This document shows positions 18,615 through 27,865 of a stretch of 51,557 nucleotides of DNA, piece by piece. Under the pieces are notes generated by a model that saw only the letters and a list, made by a program, of their open reading frames with translations, was not told where the DNA came from and made no database searches. How positions within the stretch are numbered: the stretch's first letter is position 1; the number at the start of each line of letters is the position of its first letter. Both the position numbers and the translations under genes were made by a program. Source of the stretch: Akkermansiaceae bacterium (lineage in GTDB: Bacteria; Verrucomicrobiota; Verrucomicrobiia; Verrucomicrobiales; Akkermansiaceae); NCBI GenBank assembly GCA_021733795.1, contig JAIPKB010000015.1, positions 1 to 51,557 of the forward strand, written 5' to 3'.

Positions 18615-19478
18615 ATGACCGAAACTTTCTCTAAAATCGCGATTCTGGGAAGCGGCTTGCTGGGAGGTTCGCTGGCGCTCGCGCTCGAATCCATCCCCTG
18701 CGGGCCGGAAGTCTGGCTGTGGGCAAGGCGCGATGCCACCGCCAGGGATGCCAAAAGCCGCGGCATCCGCAGACCTACCACTGATCTGACCGCAGCCGTG
18801 GAGGGCGCGGACCTGGTCATCCTCGCCGTGCCGGTGGGATCCATGGCCGGACTTTTGGCCGCCGCTGTGGCTGCGGGACTGCCCGCCGGTTGTCTGGTCA
18901 CCGACGTCGGCAGCGTGAAACAAGCCCCCCACCAACTGCTGCCACCGATCCTCGCCGGCAGCGGGATTGCCTTCATCGGCAGCCACCCGACGGCCGGCTC
19001 GGAACAGTTTGGCATCGCTGCCGCCGACGCCCGCCTGTTCATGGGCGCGGCCTGCCTGCTGACCAACGATCAAGCGGCCGCACCCCTCCTCGCCGCCCGC
19101 TTGGAACACTTCTGGCAGTTGATCGGCTGCGAAACCACTTGGCTTGATGCCGCCGCCCACGATGCCCTGGTGGCCAGAATCAGCCACCTGCCGCACCTCC
19201 TCGCCGCAGGTGCCGCCCGAATCTGCCTCGCCGATTCCGCCCTGGGCCGCTATGGCGGCGGCGGGCTGCGCGACACCACCCGGGTGGCCTCCGGCAACCC
19301 GGAAATGTGGGCGGAAATCCTCACCGAGAATCACTCGGCCATTCGCGGCCCCCTGCGGGAATCCATCGCGGATCTCAGCAAAATCCTTGCCTTTCTGGAA
19401 GCCGGCGATCATGAGCGGGTCCGCGAGTGGCTGGCATCCGCCAAAACCCTCCGCGACCACCTGATCCCGAGTCCGTAA
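18615..19478 (+). CDS. tyrA: Prephenate dehydrogenase
   Basis: Oxidatively decarboxylates prephenate to 4-hydroxyphenylpyruvate in tyrosine synthesis (cytoplasm). The 287-residue protein starts with a Rossmann nucleotide-binding loop (LGSGLLGGSL, residues 11-20). It carries the family motif GSHPTAGSE and helix VARISHLPHLLA, and the length is typical of a stand-alone dehydrogenase without a chorismate mutase or ACT domain. Next to it, 22 bp downstream, is aroA, so both act on the shikimate/aromatic pathway. It could act on arogenate instead; specificity cannot be decided by eye. Confidence 0.92.
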   Translation: MTETFSKIAILGSGLLGGSLALALESIPCGPEVWLWARRDATARDAKSRGIRRPTTDLTAAVEGADLVILAVPVGSMAGLLAAAVAAGLPAGCLVTDVGSVKQAPHQLLPPILAGSGIAFIGSHPTAGSEQFGIAAADARLFMGAACLLTNDQAAAPLLAARLEHFWQLIGCETTWLDAAAHDALVARISHLPHLLAAGAARICLADSALGRYGGGGLRDTTRVASGNPEMWAEILTENHSAIRGPLRESIADLSKILAFLEAGDHERVREWLASAKTLRDHLIPSP

Positions 19479-19500
19479 TCCTCGTTCCCCATCCAGTCCC

Positions 19501-20853
19501 ATGCCGGATTTCCGCGTCACCTCCATTTCATCCCTGCAAGCCGAGTTCAGCGTCCCGGGCGACAAGAGTATTTCGCACCGGGCGGCCATCCTCGGGGCCC
19601 TTGCTCACGGCACCAGCGCCATCCGCAATTTCCTCCCCAGCGAGGATTGCCTCCACACCCTCAATGCCATGGCCGCACTCGGCGCCCGCCACGAGGTGTT
19701 GGAAACCATGGCCGGCTTCGGCCCCACCCAACTGGTGATTCATGGGCGGTCCATGCATCTCAGCCCGCCCCCCGCGCCGATCGACTGCGGGAATTCAGGA
19801 ACCGGCATGCGGCTCCTGGCCGGTGTGCTCGCCCCCCAGCCGTTCGCTTCCGAGCTGTTCGGCGAAGCCTCGCTTTCCTCCCGGCCAATGAGCCGGATCA
19901 CCGGACCGCTCGGCGAAATGGGAGCCGTGATCGAAACCCTTGGCCATCAACCCGGCTGCGCCCCGCTGCGGATCCATGGTACCCGCCTCCACCCGCTCAC
20001 CTATCAAATGCCGGTCGCCAGCGCCCAGGTGAAAAGCGCGGTCCTGCTGGCTGGCTTGTTCACCGCTGGCGAAACCACAGTCGTCCAACCGGCGGAAACC
20101 CGCGACCATACCGAGCGGTTGTTCACCTCGTTTGGCATCGAGTGCCGCCGCCAGGGACTGGCCGTTTCCGTTGCCGGTGGCCAGTCCCCACAGGCCTGCG
20201 ATTTCACGGTCCCGGGTGATATTTCCAGTGCGGCCTTCTGGCTGGTGGCCGCCGCCGCCCTGCCTGGTGCCAACCTGCGGATCAAGGACGTGGGACTCAA
20301 CCCCACCCGCACCGCCATCCTCTCGGTGCTCAGCCGCATGGGCGCCTGTTTGACCGAATCCCTGCTCGCCACCGCCGGCGAACCGATCGGCCACATCGAA
20401 GTCCAGGGGACCAGACTCTCCGGCACCGAAATCCGCCCGCAGGAAATCCCCAATCTGATCGACGAAATCCCCGTCATCGCCGTCGCCGCCGCCCTCGCCC
20501 ACGGCACCACCACCATCCGCAACGCCGGCGAACTCAGGGTCAAGGAAACCGATCGCATCACCACCGTGGTCAACAACCTGCGCGCCATGGGCGGAAACGT
20601 CGAAGAACATGACGACGGCATGACCATCCACGGCGGCCAGGCACTCCATGGCGCGGTCTTGGATAGCTACGGCGACCACCGCATCGCCATGGCCTTCGCC
20701 ATCGCCGGCCTCTTCGCCTCCGGCGAAACCACCATCCGCGGCACCGCCTGCGTCAACACCTCCTATCCGGGATTCCGCCATCATTTGCAGGCCGTGCTCG
20801 GTCATGCCACCGATCCCGCGGCCTTTTCACTGTCCACCGCACCCCACTCGTGA
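19501..20853 (+). CDS. aroA: 3-phosphoshikimate 1-carboxyvinyltransferase (EPSP synthase)
   Basis: Joins shikimate 3-phosphate and phosphoenolpyruvate to form EPSP, the sixth step of the shikimate pathway. The 450-residue protein has PGDKSISHRAA (residues 19-29, Lys22 binding both substrates), GNSGTGMRLLAG (97-108), SRPMSRITGPL, the QVKSAVLLAG region, RVKETDRI and YGDHRIAMAFA near the end, all diagnostic. Its stop codon overlaps the GTG start of cmk by 4 bp. The pairing aroA-cmk is common in bacteria. Confidence 0.97.
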   Translation: MPDFRVTSISSLQAEFSVPGDKSISHRAAILGALAHGTSAIRNFLPSEDCLHTLNAMAALGARHEVLETMAGFGPTQLVIHGRSMHLSPPPAPIDCGNSGTGMRLLAGVLAPQPFASELFGEASLSSRPMSRITGPLGEMGAVIETLGHQPGCAPLRIHGTRLHPLTYQMPVASAQVKSAVLLAGLFTAGETTVVQPAETRDHTERLFTSFGIECRRQGLAVSVAGGQSPQACDFTVPGDISSAAFWLVAAAALPGANLRIKDVGLNPTRTAILSVLSRMGACLTESLLATAGEPIGHIEVQGTRLSGTEIRPQEIPNLIDEIPVIAVAAALAHGTTTIRNAGELRVKETDRITTVVNNLRAMGGNVEEHDDGMTIHGGQALHGAVLDSYGDHRIAMAFAIAGLFASGETTIRGTACVNTSYPGFRHHLQAVLGHATDPAAFSLSTAPHS

Positions 20854-21512
20854 CCCCCCCCAGCACTCCCGACCATTTTGCCATCGCCATCGACGGCCCC
20901 GCCGCCTCAGGCAAGAGCACCATCGCCCGCGAACTTGCCAAACGTCTGGGACTCATCATGGTCAACTCCGGTGCCATGTATCGAGCCGTCACCTGGCAGG
21001 TGATCCAACACCAACTCGATCCCCATGATGCCACCGCCGTGATCGGCTTGATGGACCAACTCGACATCCGTTGCGGTGACGACGGCTCCACCTCCACCAT
21101 CACCATCAACGGCATCGATCCGGGAGACGCGCTGCGCAGCCCCGAAGTCAATGCCAGCGTTTCCGCAATCGCCGCCATCCCGGAGGTCCGGGCGCGGCTT
21201 GTCGCCCTCCAACGCGATTACCTCAAACGCGCCAATGTGGTGATGGAAGGCCGGGACATCGGCTCGGTGGTGTTTCCGGACACGCCCTACAAGATCTACG
21301 TGGACGCCGCCGAGCACGTCCGCGCCGCCCGCAGGGTGGACATGGGCGAGGTCGATTCCGTGGCCAAACGCGATGCCGCCGACAGCCGCCGCACCACCGC
21401 CCCCCTGATCGTGGCGGATGGGGCCACCGTTCTCGACAACTCCGGGCACACCGTGGAAAGCGCCCTCGAAGCCACGCTGGAAATCCTCAAACAACAGGGC
21501 CTCCCGATCTAA
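20850..21512 (+). CDS. cmk: Cytidylate kinase
   Basis: Phosphorylates CMP and dCMP with ATP, for RNA, DNA and phospholipid precursor supply. The 220-residue protein has the P-loop DGPAASGKST (residues 15-24), the CMP-binding VNSGAMYRAVTW, EGRDIGSVVFPD and the RDAADSRRTTAPL lid region. The start is GTG at 20850, which overlaps the aroA stop codon. This GTG gives the proper N-terminal length, and no ATG lies before the P-loop. Confidence 0.96.
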   Translation: MTPPSTPDHFAIAIDGPAASGKSTIARELAKRLGLIMVNSGAMYRAVTWQVIQHQLDPHDATAVIGLMDQLDIRCGDDGSTSTITINGIDPGDALRSPEVNASVSAIAAIPEVRARLVALQRDYLKRANVVMEGRDIGSVVFPDTPYKIYVDAAEHVRAARRVDMGEVDSVAKRDAADSRRTTAPLIVADGATVLDNSGHTVESALEATLEILKQQGLPI

Positions 21513-21527
21513 CAATAAAGACGCAGG

Positions 21528-22133
21528 ATGAAATGGATCTACTGGATTGGCTGGATGACGATGGGGGCGGCATTTCGTTCGTTTTTCGGCCTGAAAGTGA
21601 TCGGCCGCGAGCATCTCGTCACCGAGGGCCCGGTGCTGCTGGTTTCCAATCACCAGAGCTATCTGGATCCCCCGCTGATGAGCAGCCTCTATCAAACCGA
21701 GATGTATTTCCTAGCCCGCAAGACCCTCTTCCGCGGCTTCAGCAAGTGGCTCTACACCCGCTGGAACGCCATCCCGGTGGACCAAGACAAACCGGACATG
21801 GCAAGCCTCAAAAACATCATCCGCCTGCTCCAGCAGGGCAACCGCGTGCTGATCTTCCCGGAAGGCTCCCGCACCGAAGACGGCGACTTCGGCGAGGCCG
21901 CGCCCGGAGTGGGCCTGGTCGCCGTCAAATCCGGCGCGGTGATCCAACCCGTGCGCATCCGCGGTGCCTACGAGGCGCTCCCCCGCGGGTCCAAACGCCT
22001 CCGCTTTTCCCGCATCAGCCTCACCGTCGGACCCGCGATCCGGCTCACCCCGGAGGATCTCGCCCAAGCCACCGGCAAACTGGGTTACGCCCAGCTCGCC
22101 AAACGCCTGATGGCCGCCGTCACCGCACTCTAA
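21528..22133 (+). CDS. plsC: 1-acyl-sn-glycerol-3-phosphate acyltransferase
   Basis: Transfers an acyl chain to lysophosphatidic acid, making phosphatidic acid at the inner face of the membrane. The 201-residue protein has an N-terminal hydrophobic segment (WIYWIGWMTMGAAF), the catalytic NHQSYLD motif (residues 41-47), and FPEGSRTEDG (110-119). It follows cmk by 15 bp, an arrangement (cmk-plsC) found in other bacteria. The acyl donor cannot be judged from sequence. Confidence 0.93.
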   Translation: MKWIYWIGWMTMGAAFRSFFGLKVIGREHLVTEGPVLLVSNHQSYLDPPLMSSLYQTEMYFLARKTLFRGFSKWLYTRWNAIPVDQDKPDMASLKNIIRLLQQGNRVLIFPEGSRTEDGDFGEAAPGVGLVAVKSGAVIQPVRIRGAYEALPRGSKRLRFSRISLTVGPAIRLTPEDLAQATGKLGYAQLAKRLMAAVTAL

Positions 22134-22158
22134 CCACCATTCCGCCCGCCCTCCACCT

Positions 22159-22998
22159 ATGAGCACCGTGCTCGAAACCATCGACAAAGGCACACTCTAT
22201 CTGGAAAAGCGGGGGATCGCCGACGCCCGGCGCAACATGCAACTGCTGGTCGCCCACCGGCTCAACTGCACCCGCACCCAACTCTACGTCCAGTTCGACC
22301 GGCCGCTGACCGAGACCGAACTGCAACCGCTCCGCGAGGACCTCAAACAACGCGGCGAGGGCATCCCAATCCAACATTTGTTAGGAACGGTGGAGTTCCT
22401 CCGGCTGACGTTCAAGACCGACGCCCGCGCGCTGATTCCGCGGCCGGAAACCGAGGAACTCGCCGAATGGCTGCTCGGGATCGACCTCGCCGAAACCCGG
22501 ACCGTGCTCGACATGGGCTGCGGCTCTGGAGTGCTCGGCCTCTCGCTGGCCGCCAACCGCCCCGCCTGGCAGGTCTCCCTGGCGGATGTTTCGCCGGAGG
22601 CCCTCGAACTCGCCGGGGAAAACGCCGCCTCCCTGGAGCTATCTAACATCTCCCTCTGCGTGAGCGACCTGTTCGCCGCCATTCCCGATACCTTCGACGG
22701 GATCGTCGCCAATCTGCCCTATGTGCCGGAGACCGAGCGCCCCACGCTCAGCCGCGAGGTGCGGCACGACCCGGCGCTGGCCCTGTTCGGCGGACCGGAC
22801 GGCCTGGCCATCCTCCAACAGTTCATCCCCACCGCATTTTCCCACCTGGCTCCGGGCGGCTGGCTGGCATTGGAAATAGGCCACCAACAGGCCGCGCCCG
22901 TCACCGCCATGCTGGAACGCGCCGGCTTCACCGGGATCGGGGTCAAGACCGACCTCTCCGGCATTGCCCGCTTTCCCTTCGCCCGCAAACCGATCTAA
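22159..22998 (+). CDS. prmC: Peptide chain release factor N5-glutamine methyltransferase
   Basis: Methylates the glutamine of the GGQ motif in release factors RF1/RF2 with S-adenosylmethionine. The 279-residue protein has the N-terminal helical domain, PRPETE (residues 94-99), the SAM-binding DMGCGSGVLGLSL (118-130) and the catalytic tetrapeptide NLPY (185-188). Most family members have NPPY; the Leu variant still keeps the Asn and Tyr. The gene follows plsC and precedes murA in a tight plus-strand run (28 bp to the next start). Confidence 0.93.
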   Translation: MSTVLETIDKGTLYLEKRGIADARRNMQLLVAHRLNCTRTQLYVQFDRPLTETELQPLREDLKQRGEGIPIQHLLGTVEFLRLTFKTDARALIPRPETEELAEWLLGIDLAETRTVLDMGCGSGVLGLSLAANRPAWQVSLADVSPEALELAGENAASLELSNISLCVSDLFAAIPDTFDGIVANLPYVPETERPTLSREVRHDPALALFGGPDGLAILQQFIPTAFSHLAPGGWLALEIGHQQAAPVTAMLERAGFTGIGVKTDLSGIARFPFARKPI

Positions 22999-23026
22999 CA
23001 CTCATCTTCCCCACCAACCCTCCCTT

Positions 23027-24295
23027 ATGGACAAACTCCTCGTTCACGGCGGCACCCCATTGCAGGGTGCGATCAATATCTCCGGCTCCAAAAACGCCTC
23101 CCTGCCGATCCTCGCCGCCGCCATCCTAACCGGCGAGGACTGCCTCATCAACCGGGTGCCGGATGTGTCCGACACCAACTACATGGTGCAAATCCTCAGC
23201 GCCCTCGGGGCCGATGTGGAGCGCTATTCCGGCACCGTCCGCATCTCCTGCGCGGAAATCTCCGAGGAAGCCCCCTACGACCTGGTCCGCCGGATGCGCG
23301 CCTCGATCTGCGTCATGGGGCCGCTGCTCGCCCGCAAACGCCGCGCCGTGGTCTCCCTCCCCGGCGGTTGCATCATCGGCGACCGACCGGTGGACCTCCA
23401 CCTCCGCGGCCTCGAAGCCCTCGGTGCCAAGGTCGAGTTCGAAGGCGGCAACATGATTCTAACCGCACCCGACGGCCTCCGCGGCGCGGAGATCGACCTC
23501 CGCGGCACCCATGGCCCCACCGTCCTCGGCACCGACAACGTAATGATGGCAGCCACCCTGGCCGATGGCCTGACCGTCATTGAATCCGCGGCCGCCGAAC
23601 CCGAAGTGATCGATCTGGCGAACTTCCTCAATGCAATGGGCGCGAAAATCACCGGTGCCGGCACCACCCGGATCGAGATCGAAGGGGTGAAGGAACTCCA
23701 CGGCGTCCGCCACACGGTGATTCCTGATCGCATCGAGGCGGGCACCTTCATGGCCGCCGCCGCCCTCGCCGGCGAAGGCGTGACCCTGCGCCGGGTCTGC
23801 CAGGAACACCTGAAAGCCATCACCGCCGCCCTGGTCAAGGCCGGCCACCAAGTCCAGTTCAACCCGACCGGTGATACCTGCACCATCCATCGCGGGGCCG
23901 ACCCGAAGGGTTGCGACCTGATCACCTCTCCCTACCCCGGCTATCCCACCGACATGCAGGCGCAAATGACCGCGCTGCTGGCCACCACTCCGGGCATCAG
24001 CGTGATCAAGGACACCATTTTCCCGCAGCGTTTCATGCACTGCGCCGAACTCAAACGGATGGGCGCGGACATCACCGTGGACAACGGCACCGCCGTCATC
24101 CGCGGCGTGGAAAAATTGTCCGCCGCTCCGGTCATGGCCTCCGACCTCCGCGCGTCCGCCGCCCTGGTCCTCGCCGCCCTCACCGCCAAGGGCACCACCG
24201 CCATCAACCGCCTCTATCACATCGACCGCGGCTACGAACACATCGACGAAAAACTCCTCATGCTCGGCGCCAACCTTGAACGCGTGAAGGCGTAG
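23027..24295 (+). CDS. murA: UDP-N-acetylglucosamine 1-carboxyvinyltransferase
   Basis: First committed step of peptidoglycan synthesis: transfers enolpyruvate from PEP to UDP-GlcNAc. Starting at ATG 23027 the protein has 422 residues. It shows SGSKNASLPI (Lys22) and the active-site loop LPGGCIIGDRPVDLHL with Cys at residue 115, the residue that fosfomycin modifies. RIEAGTFMAAAA and the C-terminal GYEHIDEKLLMLGA also fit. The frame is open 21 codons upstream but lacks similarity. It is a paralogue in fold of aroA, 2.2 kb upstream in the same run. Confidence 0.97.
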   Translation: MDKLLVHGGTPLQGAINISGSKNASLPILAAAILTGEDCLINRVPDVSDTNYMVQILSALGADVERYSGTVRISCAEISEEAPYDLVRRMRASICVMGPLLARKRRAVVSLPGGCIIGDRPVDLHLRGLEALGAKVEFEGGNMILTAPDGLRGAEIDLRGTHGPTVLGTDNVMMAATLADGLTVIESAAAEPEVIDLANFLNAMGAKITGAGTTRIEIEGVKELHGVRHTVIPDRIEAGTFMAAAALAGEGVTLRRVCQEHLKAITAALVKAGHQVQFNPTGDTCTIHRGADPKGCDLITSPYPGYPTDMQAQMTALLATTPGISVIKDTIFPQRFMHCAELKRMGADITVDNGTAVIRGVEKLSAAPVMASDLRASAALVLAALTAKGTTAINRLYHIDRGYEHIDEKLLMLGANLERVKA

Positions 24296-24298
24296 CCC

Positions 24299-24964
24299 AT
24301 GACCGTCTCCGTCATCATCGTCGCCGCCGGCTCCAGTGTCCGCATGGGCTTCGACAAGCTCGCCGCCCCACTCGGTGGCATCCCGGTCCTTCAGCGCTCG
24401 CTCAACGTGTTCCTGTCAAACCCGGTGGTCGCCGAGATCATAGTCGTCTGCCCTCCGGAACGCTGGGAGCTGTTGGAAACCACCCACCCCACCCTTCCCA
24501 TCCGCCGGGTGGATGGCGGTGCCGACCGCCAACGCTCGGTCGCCAACGGCCTGGCGGTGGTCTCCCCCTCCGCCACCCACGTCGCCGTCCACGACGGTGC
24601 CCGCCCGCTGCTCCATCCCGCGGATCTGGACCACTGCCTGCAAGCGGCTGCGGCAGACGGCGCCGCCGCCCTCGCCCACCGCGTCACGGACACCTTGAAA
24701 CGCTCGGATGAAGCCGGCCTCTGCACCGCCTCGGTCTGCCGCGACAACCTGTGGCGGATGGAAACCCCGCAGATCTTTGAAACCGCCCTGCTCCGTGAGG
24801 CCTATGCCGCCGTCGCCGCCCGCGACCTGACCGTCACCGACGAAGTCTCCGCCATCCAGGAAATCGCAAGGCCGGTTAGATTGGTAGAGTCCGTCCATCC
24901 CAACCCAAAGATCACCCGGCCGGCCGACATCATCCTGGCCACCGCCATCCTGACCCACCCATGA
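24299..24964 (+). CDS. ispD: 2-C-methyl-D-erythritol 4-phosphate cytidylyltransferase
   Basis: Couples MEP with CTP in the non-mevalonate isoprenoid pathway. The 221-residue protein begins VSVIIVAAGSSVRMG and Lys20 (nucleotide-binding loop), has HDGARPLL and ETPQIFETALLREAY, and ends in the characteristic SVHPNPKITRPADI. No ispF is fused or adjacent. It starts 3 bp after the murA stop and overlaps the peptidase gene by 4 bp. Confidence 0.94.
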   Translation: MTVSVIIVAAGSSVRMGFDKLAAPLGGIPVLQRSLNVFLSNPVVAEIIVVCPPERWELLETTHPTLPIRRVDGGADRQRSVANGLAVVSPSATHVAVHDGARPLLHPADLDHCLQAAAADGAAALAHRVTDTLKRSDEAGLCTASVCRDNLWRMETPQIFETALLREAYAAVAARDLTVTDEVSAIQEIARPVRLVESVHPNPKITRPADIILATAILTHP

Positions 24965-26196
24965 GCGCCGCCACCCATGCCTGGCTGAAACTGCCGAACG
25001 GCCCCCGCTTGGCAGTGGCCACCCTGCCGGACTCGGAGTGCGCCGCGCTCTCGATCCACATCCCCGCCGGCTCCCGGGATGAGACCTCGCTGCCCCAGGG
25101 GCTGGCCCATTTCGTCGAGCACATGGTCTTCAAAGGCACTGCCTCGCGCAGCGCCAGCGAGCTGAGCCTCACTGTGGAAAACGGCGGCGGCCAGCTCAAC
25201 GCCTGTACCGCCGAGGACCACACCGTTTACGAGGGCCGCGGCGAGGCCGACCTGCTGCCCGTCCTCACCGAGGTGCTGGCAGACATGGTCTGGCACGCCT
25301 CGTTTCCCGAACCGGAGATCGCCCTCGAACGCGAGGTGATCGGCGAGGAAATCACCATGTATCGCGAGAATCCGGCGGACCACATCGGCGACCTGATCTC
25401 AGCCGCCCTCTGGCACGACCACCCGCTGGGGCACCCGATCTCCGGCACCAGCGACTCCATCGAACGGATCGACCGCTCCCGCCTGACCGAATTCCGCGAC
25501 CTCCACCATTTCCGCGATGACATCGTGATCTCCGCTGCCGGCCCGTTTGCGCTCGACGACCTCCGGAAATTGATCGAACCGCGGTTGCCCGCCCGCTTCC
25601 ATGCCGCTCCGCCGAGGATCCCGTTTGATCCGGTGGGCACCCCGCCGCGGCAACTGAGCGACCGCCGGGAGACCGACCAACTCCAGCTCGCCCTGGCGTG
25701 GCACACGCCGGGCCGCCATCATCCCAGCCGCCACGCGCTGCGCCTGCTCAGCCTGATGTTGGGGGAATCCGCCAGTTCCCGGCTGTTCCTCGAACTCCGC
25801 GAGGAACGCGGCCTTTGTTATCAGATCAGCACCGACGTCACTTTTTTCACTGAAACCGGTGCCTTCGAGATCGGTGCCGGACTGGACCCCGCCGCCCGCG
25901 AAGAGGCTCTCCACTGTATCTTCCGCGAAGTCCGCGATCTAACCGACCACGGCCCGCGTGCCGATGAACTGGAACGCTCCAAGCGCCTGGCCATCGCCCA
26001 CAGCAAGCTGGCGTTCGAAAGCACCGCCGCCCACGCCGCCTGGATCGGCGAAGGTCTGATGGATTATCAGGAAATCCCGTCCATCACCCGCTGGCGGGAA
26101 GCCACCCACGCCGTCACCCCCGCCGACGTGCTCGCCGCCGCCCGCCTCGTCTTCCAAGACCGCCCCCACGCCACCGCCGAAATCACCGGACCCTGA
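24961..26196 (+). CDS. M16 family zinc peptidase
   Basis: A 411-residue zinc protease of the processing-peptidase-like group. The inverted zinc motif HFVEH is at residues 50-54 and the third ligand helix is in EREVIGEEITMY. The second half has the GLCYQIS turn typical of active members, so both halves come from one chain as in B. subtilis YmxG-like proteins. No signal peptide is seen, so it probably works in the cytoplasm. The ATG overlaps the ispD stop by 4 bp. Its substrate is unknown. It ends the housekeeping run begun at tyrA. Confidence 0.92.
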   Translation: MSAATHAWLKLPNGPRLAVATLPDSECAALSIHIPAGSRDETSLPQGLAHFVEHMVFKGTASRSASELSLTVENGGGQLNACTAEDHTVYEGRGEADLLPVLTEVLADMVWHASFPEPEIALEREVIGEEITMYRENPADHIGDLISAALWHDHPLGHPISGTSDSIERIDRSRLTEFRDLHHFRDDIVISAAGPFALDDLRKLIEPRLPARFHAAPPRIPFDPVGTPPRQLSDRRETDQLQLALAWHTPGRHHPSRHALRLLSLMLGESASSRLFLELREERGLCYQISTDVTFFTETGAFEIGAGLDPAAREEALHCIFREVRDLTDHGPRADELERSKRLAIAHSKLAFESTAAHAAWIGEGLMDYQEIPSITRWREATHAVTPADVLAAARLVFQDRPHATAEITGP

Positions 26197-26208
26197 ACCC
26201 AGTCCGCC

Positions 26209-27027
26209 TCAGCTCAACCGCACAATGTCCTTGAGGAACTGCCCCCAGAGGAAGACCAGGCCACGTTTGGAATACTTGAAATGACCGTCGCCGGTCAAAT
26301 GGATGATACCGGAGGCCAGATTCAGGTCCACCTGCCGCACCATTTCCCGCTCCAGCGAGTCCTCCACATCCTCGGGATCCGGCACCCGCAGGTTTTCCAC
26401 GGTCACCTGCTGCTGGGCCAGAAACTCCCGGTGCTGGTCCAGAATGAAGTGGAAACAACTTTGCTCGCAAGGCACGTAGTTCCAGTGGATGTCCGCCGAA
26501 TACCGCAACGTCGGCGAAAACGGGAAATTGGTGGTCCGCCAGGTGCCGCCGGCGAGATCATGGGAGGTCACCGAAATGAAGGCGAACGCCACTTCGCTCT
26601 GCTCGCACAGGCAGATGGCCGCCACGGCGCGTTCCTCCGGGTGCCAGTAAAAGCGGAAAAACTGCTGCATGCCCGCCCATCTCCAGCCGCAATCCGACAC
26701 ATGCTCGAACCCGGCCTCCTCCATCGCCACCGCCGTTTCCGTGGCGTTCGGAAACAGCCGCGGATCCGGCAGCCGCCGGTGATGCAGCCGGTTGTTGAGC
26801 GGCAGCCGCAGCCCCCGAATGTGGGTCAACAACTCGAACCAGGGCAGGAAAAACCAAAACATCACCCCGAGCACCCCACCCAGCTTGCTGCCGGTCAGGA
26901 AATACCCCAGCCAGAACGACGCTGCGAGAAACATCACCGCCCCGCTCTTGCGCAGAACGACCGTCCGGGAACTCCTCAGAGCCACCGCCAGCACAAACAG
27001 GCCTAGCACGATCAATGTTTCTTGCAT
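26209..27027 (-). CDS. Membrane protein of unknown function
   Basis: With ATG 27027 as start the protein has 272 residues. It opens with hydrophobic segments (TLIVLGLFVLAVALRSS, VMFLAASFWLGYFLTG and VLGVMFWFFLPWFELL) and then a soluble domain of about 180 residues rich in aromatic residues (CGWRWAGMQQFFRFYWHPEE). No family was recognised. The longer open frame upstream crosses the start of repeat DNA and is unlikely to be translated. It converges with the peptidase gene, 12 bp between the stops. Confidence 0.65.
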   Translation of the reverse strand: MQETLIVLGLFVLAVALRSSRTVVLRKSGAVMFLAASFWLGYFLTGSKLGGVLGVMFWFFLPWFELLTHIRGLRLPLNNRLHHRRLPDPRLFPNATETAVAMEEAGFEHVSDCGWRWAGMQQFFRFYWHPEERAVAAICLCEQSEVAFAFISVTSHDLAGGTWRTTNFPFSPTLRYSADIHWNYVPCEQSCFHFILDQHREFLAQQQVTVENLRVPDPEDVEDSLEREMVRQVDLNLASGIIHLTGDGHFKYSKRGLVFLWGQFLKDIVRLS

Positions 27028-27382
27028 GGGATATCTACCGGCAACACCACCCCTGCGACCTTCGTTCGCTGCCGGGCGGGCTGTTTCAGTGCCAGCAAGG
27101 ACAGATGCCACAGCTCCGCCTCCTGCGCAAGGGGGGATCACCGATATCGCGGTTTTTTTCCACAATCCCCTCAAGCACCCGGTTTCCGATGGCGGGGAAT
27201 GGTGCGTCGGGAGCACCGTCGAGGACAACAAAGGACAGGCAGGGACGCTTTTCCGAAGCGTCCGCGCGCATGAGAGGCGAATGGGACCGCCCGCAAGGGT
27301 CCCGCACTCACCCGCCTATGCTCACCAGACCCTTCGGGCAGGTGGCGGCGTGGGTGGAATGGCATCTCGCCCCCGCCTCACT
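27028..27382. other. Gap with a family B hairpin
   Basis: Between two minus-strand unknown genes, 355 bp. Holds the hairpin repeat at 27238-27263 and the upstream region of the membrane protein gene. No gene seen. Confidence 0.5.
27238..27288 (+). repeat. Family B hairpin repeat, copy 1
   Basis: GGCAG then GGACGCTT, loop TTCCG, AAGCGTCC (8-bp stem, 27243-27263), followed by GCGAATGGGA-like sequence shared with the copy at 28020. Confidence 0.7.
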
Positions 27383-27865
27383 CTATGACTTGGGTTCGCG
27401 CACCACATGGCGTGGCCGCCGATGAACCTCATCCTCGGGGACAAACTCGATCCGCATGCCCCATCCCGCATGGCAGACGAGCATTCGCCCGAACTCTTCC
27501 AAGCTCAGTTCGTGATCGTCGATCTCAATCACCACCTGTCCGTTCTCGTCATCTCCGATCAGACACCGCACGACGCTCCCCCTGGGAGTCCATTGCTCAC
27601 AACCTGCTGAGTATTCGATCTGGGGTGAACCCAATGGCACCTCGACCGCCACGTGCTTGGATTTGGCAGCCAACTGCGCCCGGGCTCGCAGTGTCTCGTT
27701 GAAACATTCCAGTATGGTCTCATCGCTCATTGCGGCGATCTCAGGGCCGATGGTCAGGTGGGTCGTCGGGATGCCCGCCTCCGTATAGCGGATGACGGCG
27801 GCATCGCCCTCGCGAGTAATGATCACCTCATCCAAACGTGCGATATAACACTCTTTGCGTTTCAT
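27383..27865 (-). CDS. Protein of unknown function
   Basis: A 160-residue soluble protein starting MKRKECYIARLDEVIITREG. Strand-rich N-terminal half with a helical segment (TILECFNETLRARAQLAAKS), then a C-terminal half with EQWTPRGSVVRC and VIEIDDHELSLEEFGRMLV. No signal peptide or membrane segment. I did not recognise the family. It is flanked on both sides by family B hairpins, which suggests that it lies in an accessory insertion. Coding is supported by length and by a well-formed protein sequence. Confidence 0.65.
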   Translation of the reverse strand: MKRKECYIARLDEVIITREGDAAVIRYTEAGIPTTHLTIGPEIAAMSDETILECFNETLRARAQLAAKSKHVAVEVPLGSPQIEYSAGCEQWTPRGSVVRCLIGDDENGQVVIEIDDHELSLEEFGRMLVCHAGWGMRIEFVPEDEVHRRPRHVVREPKS

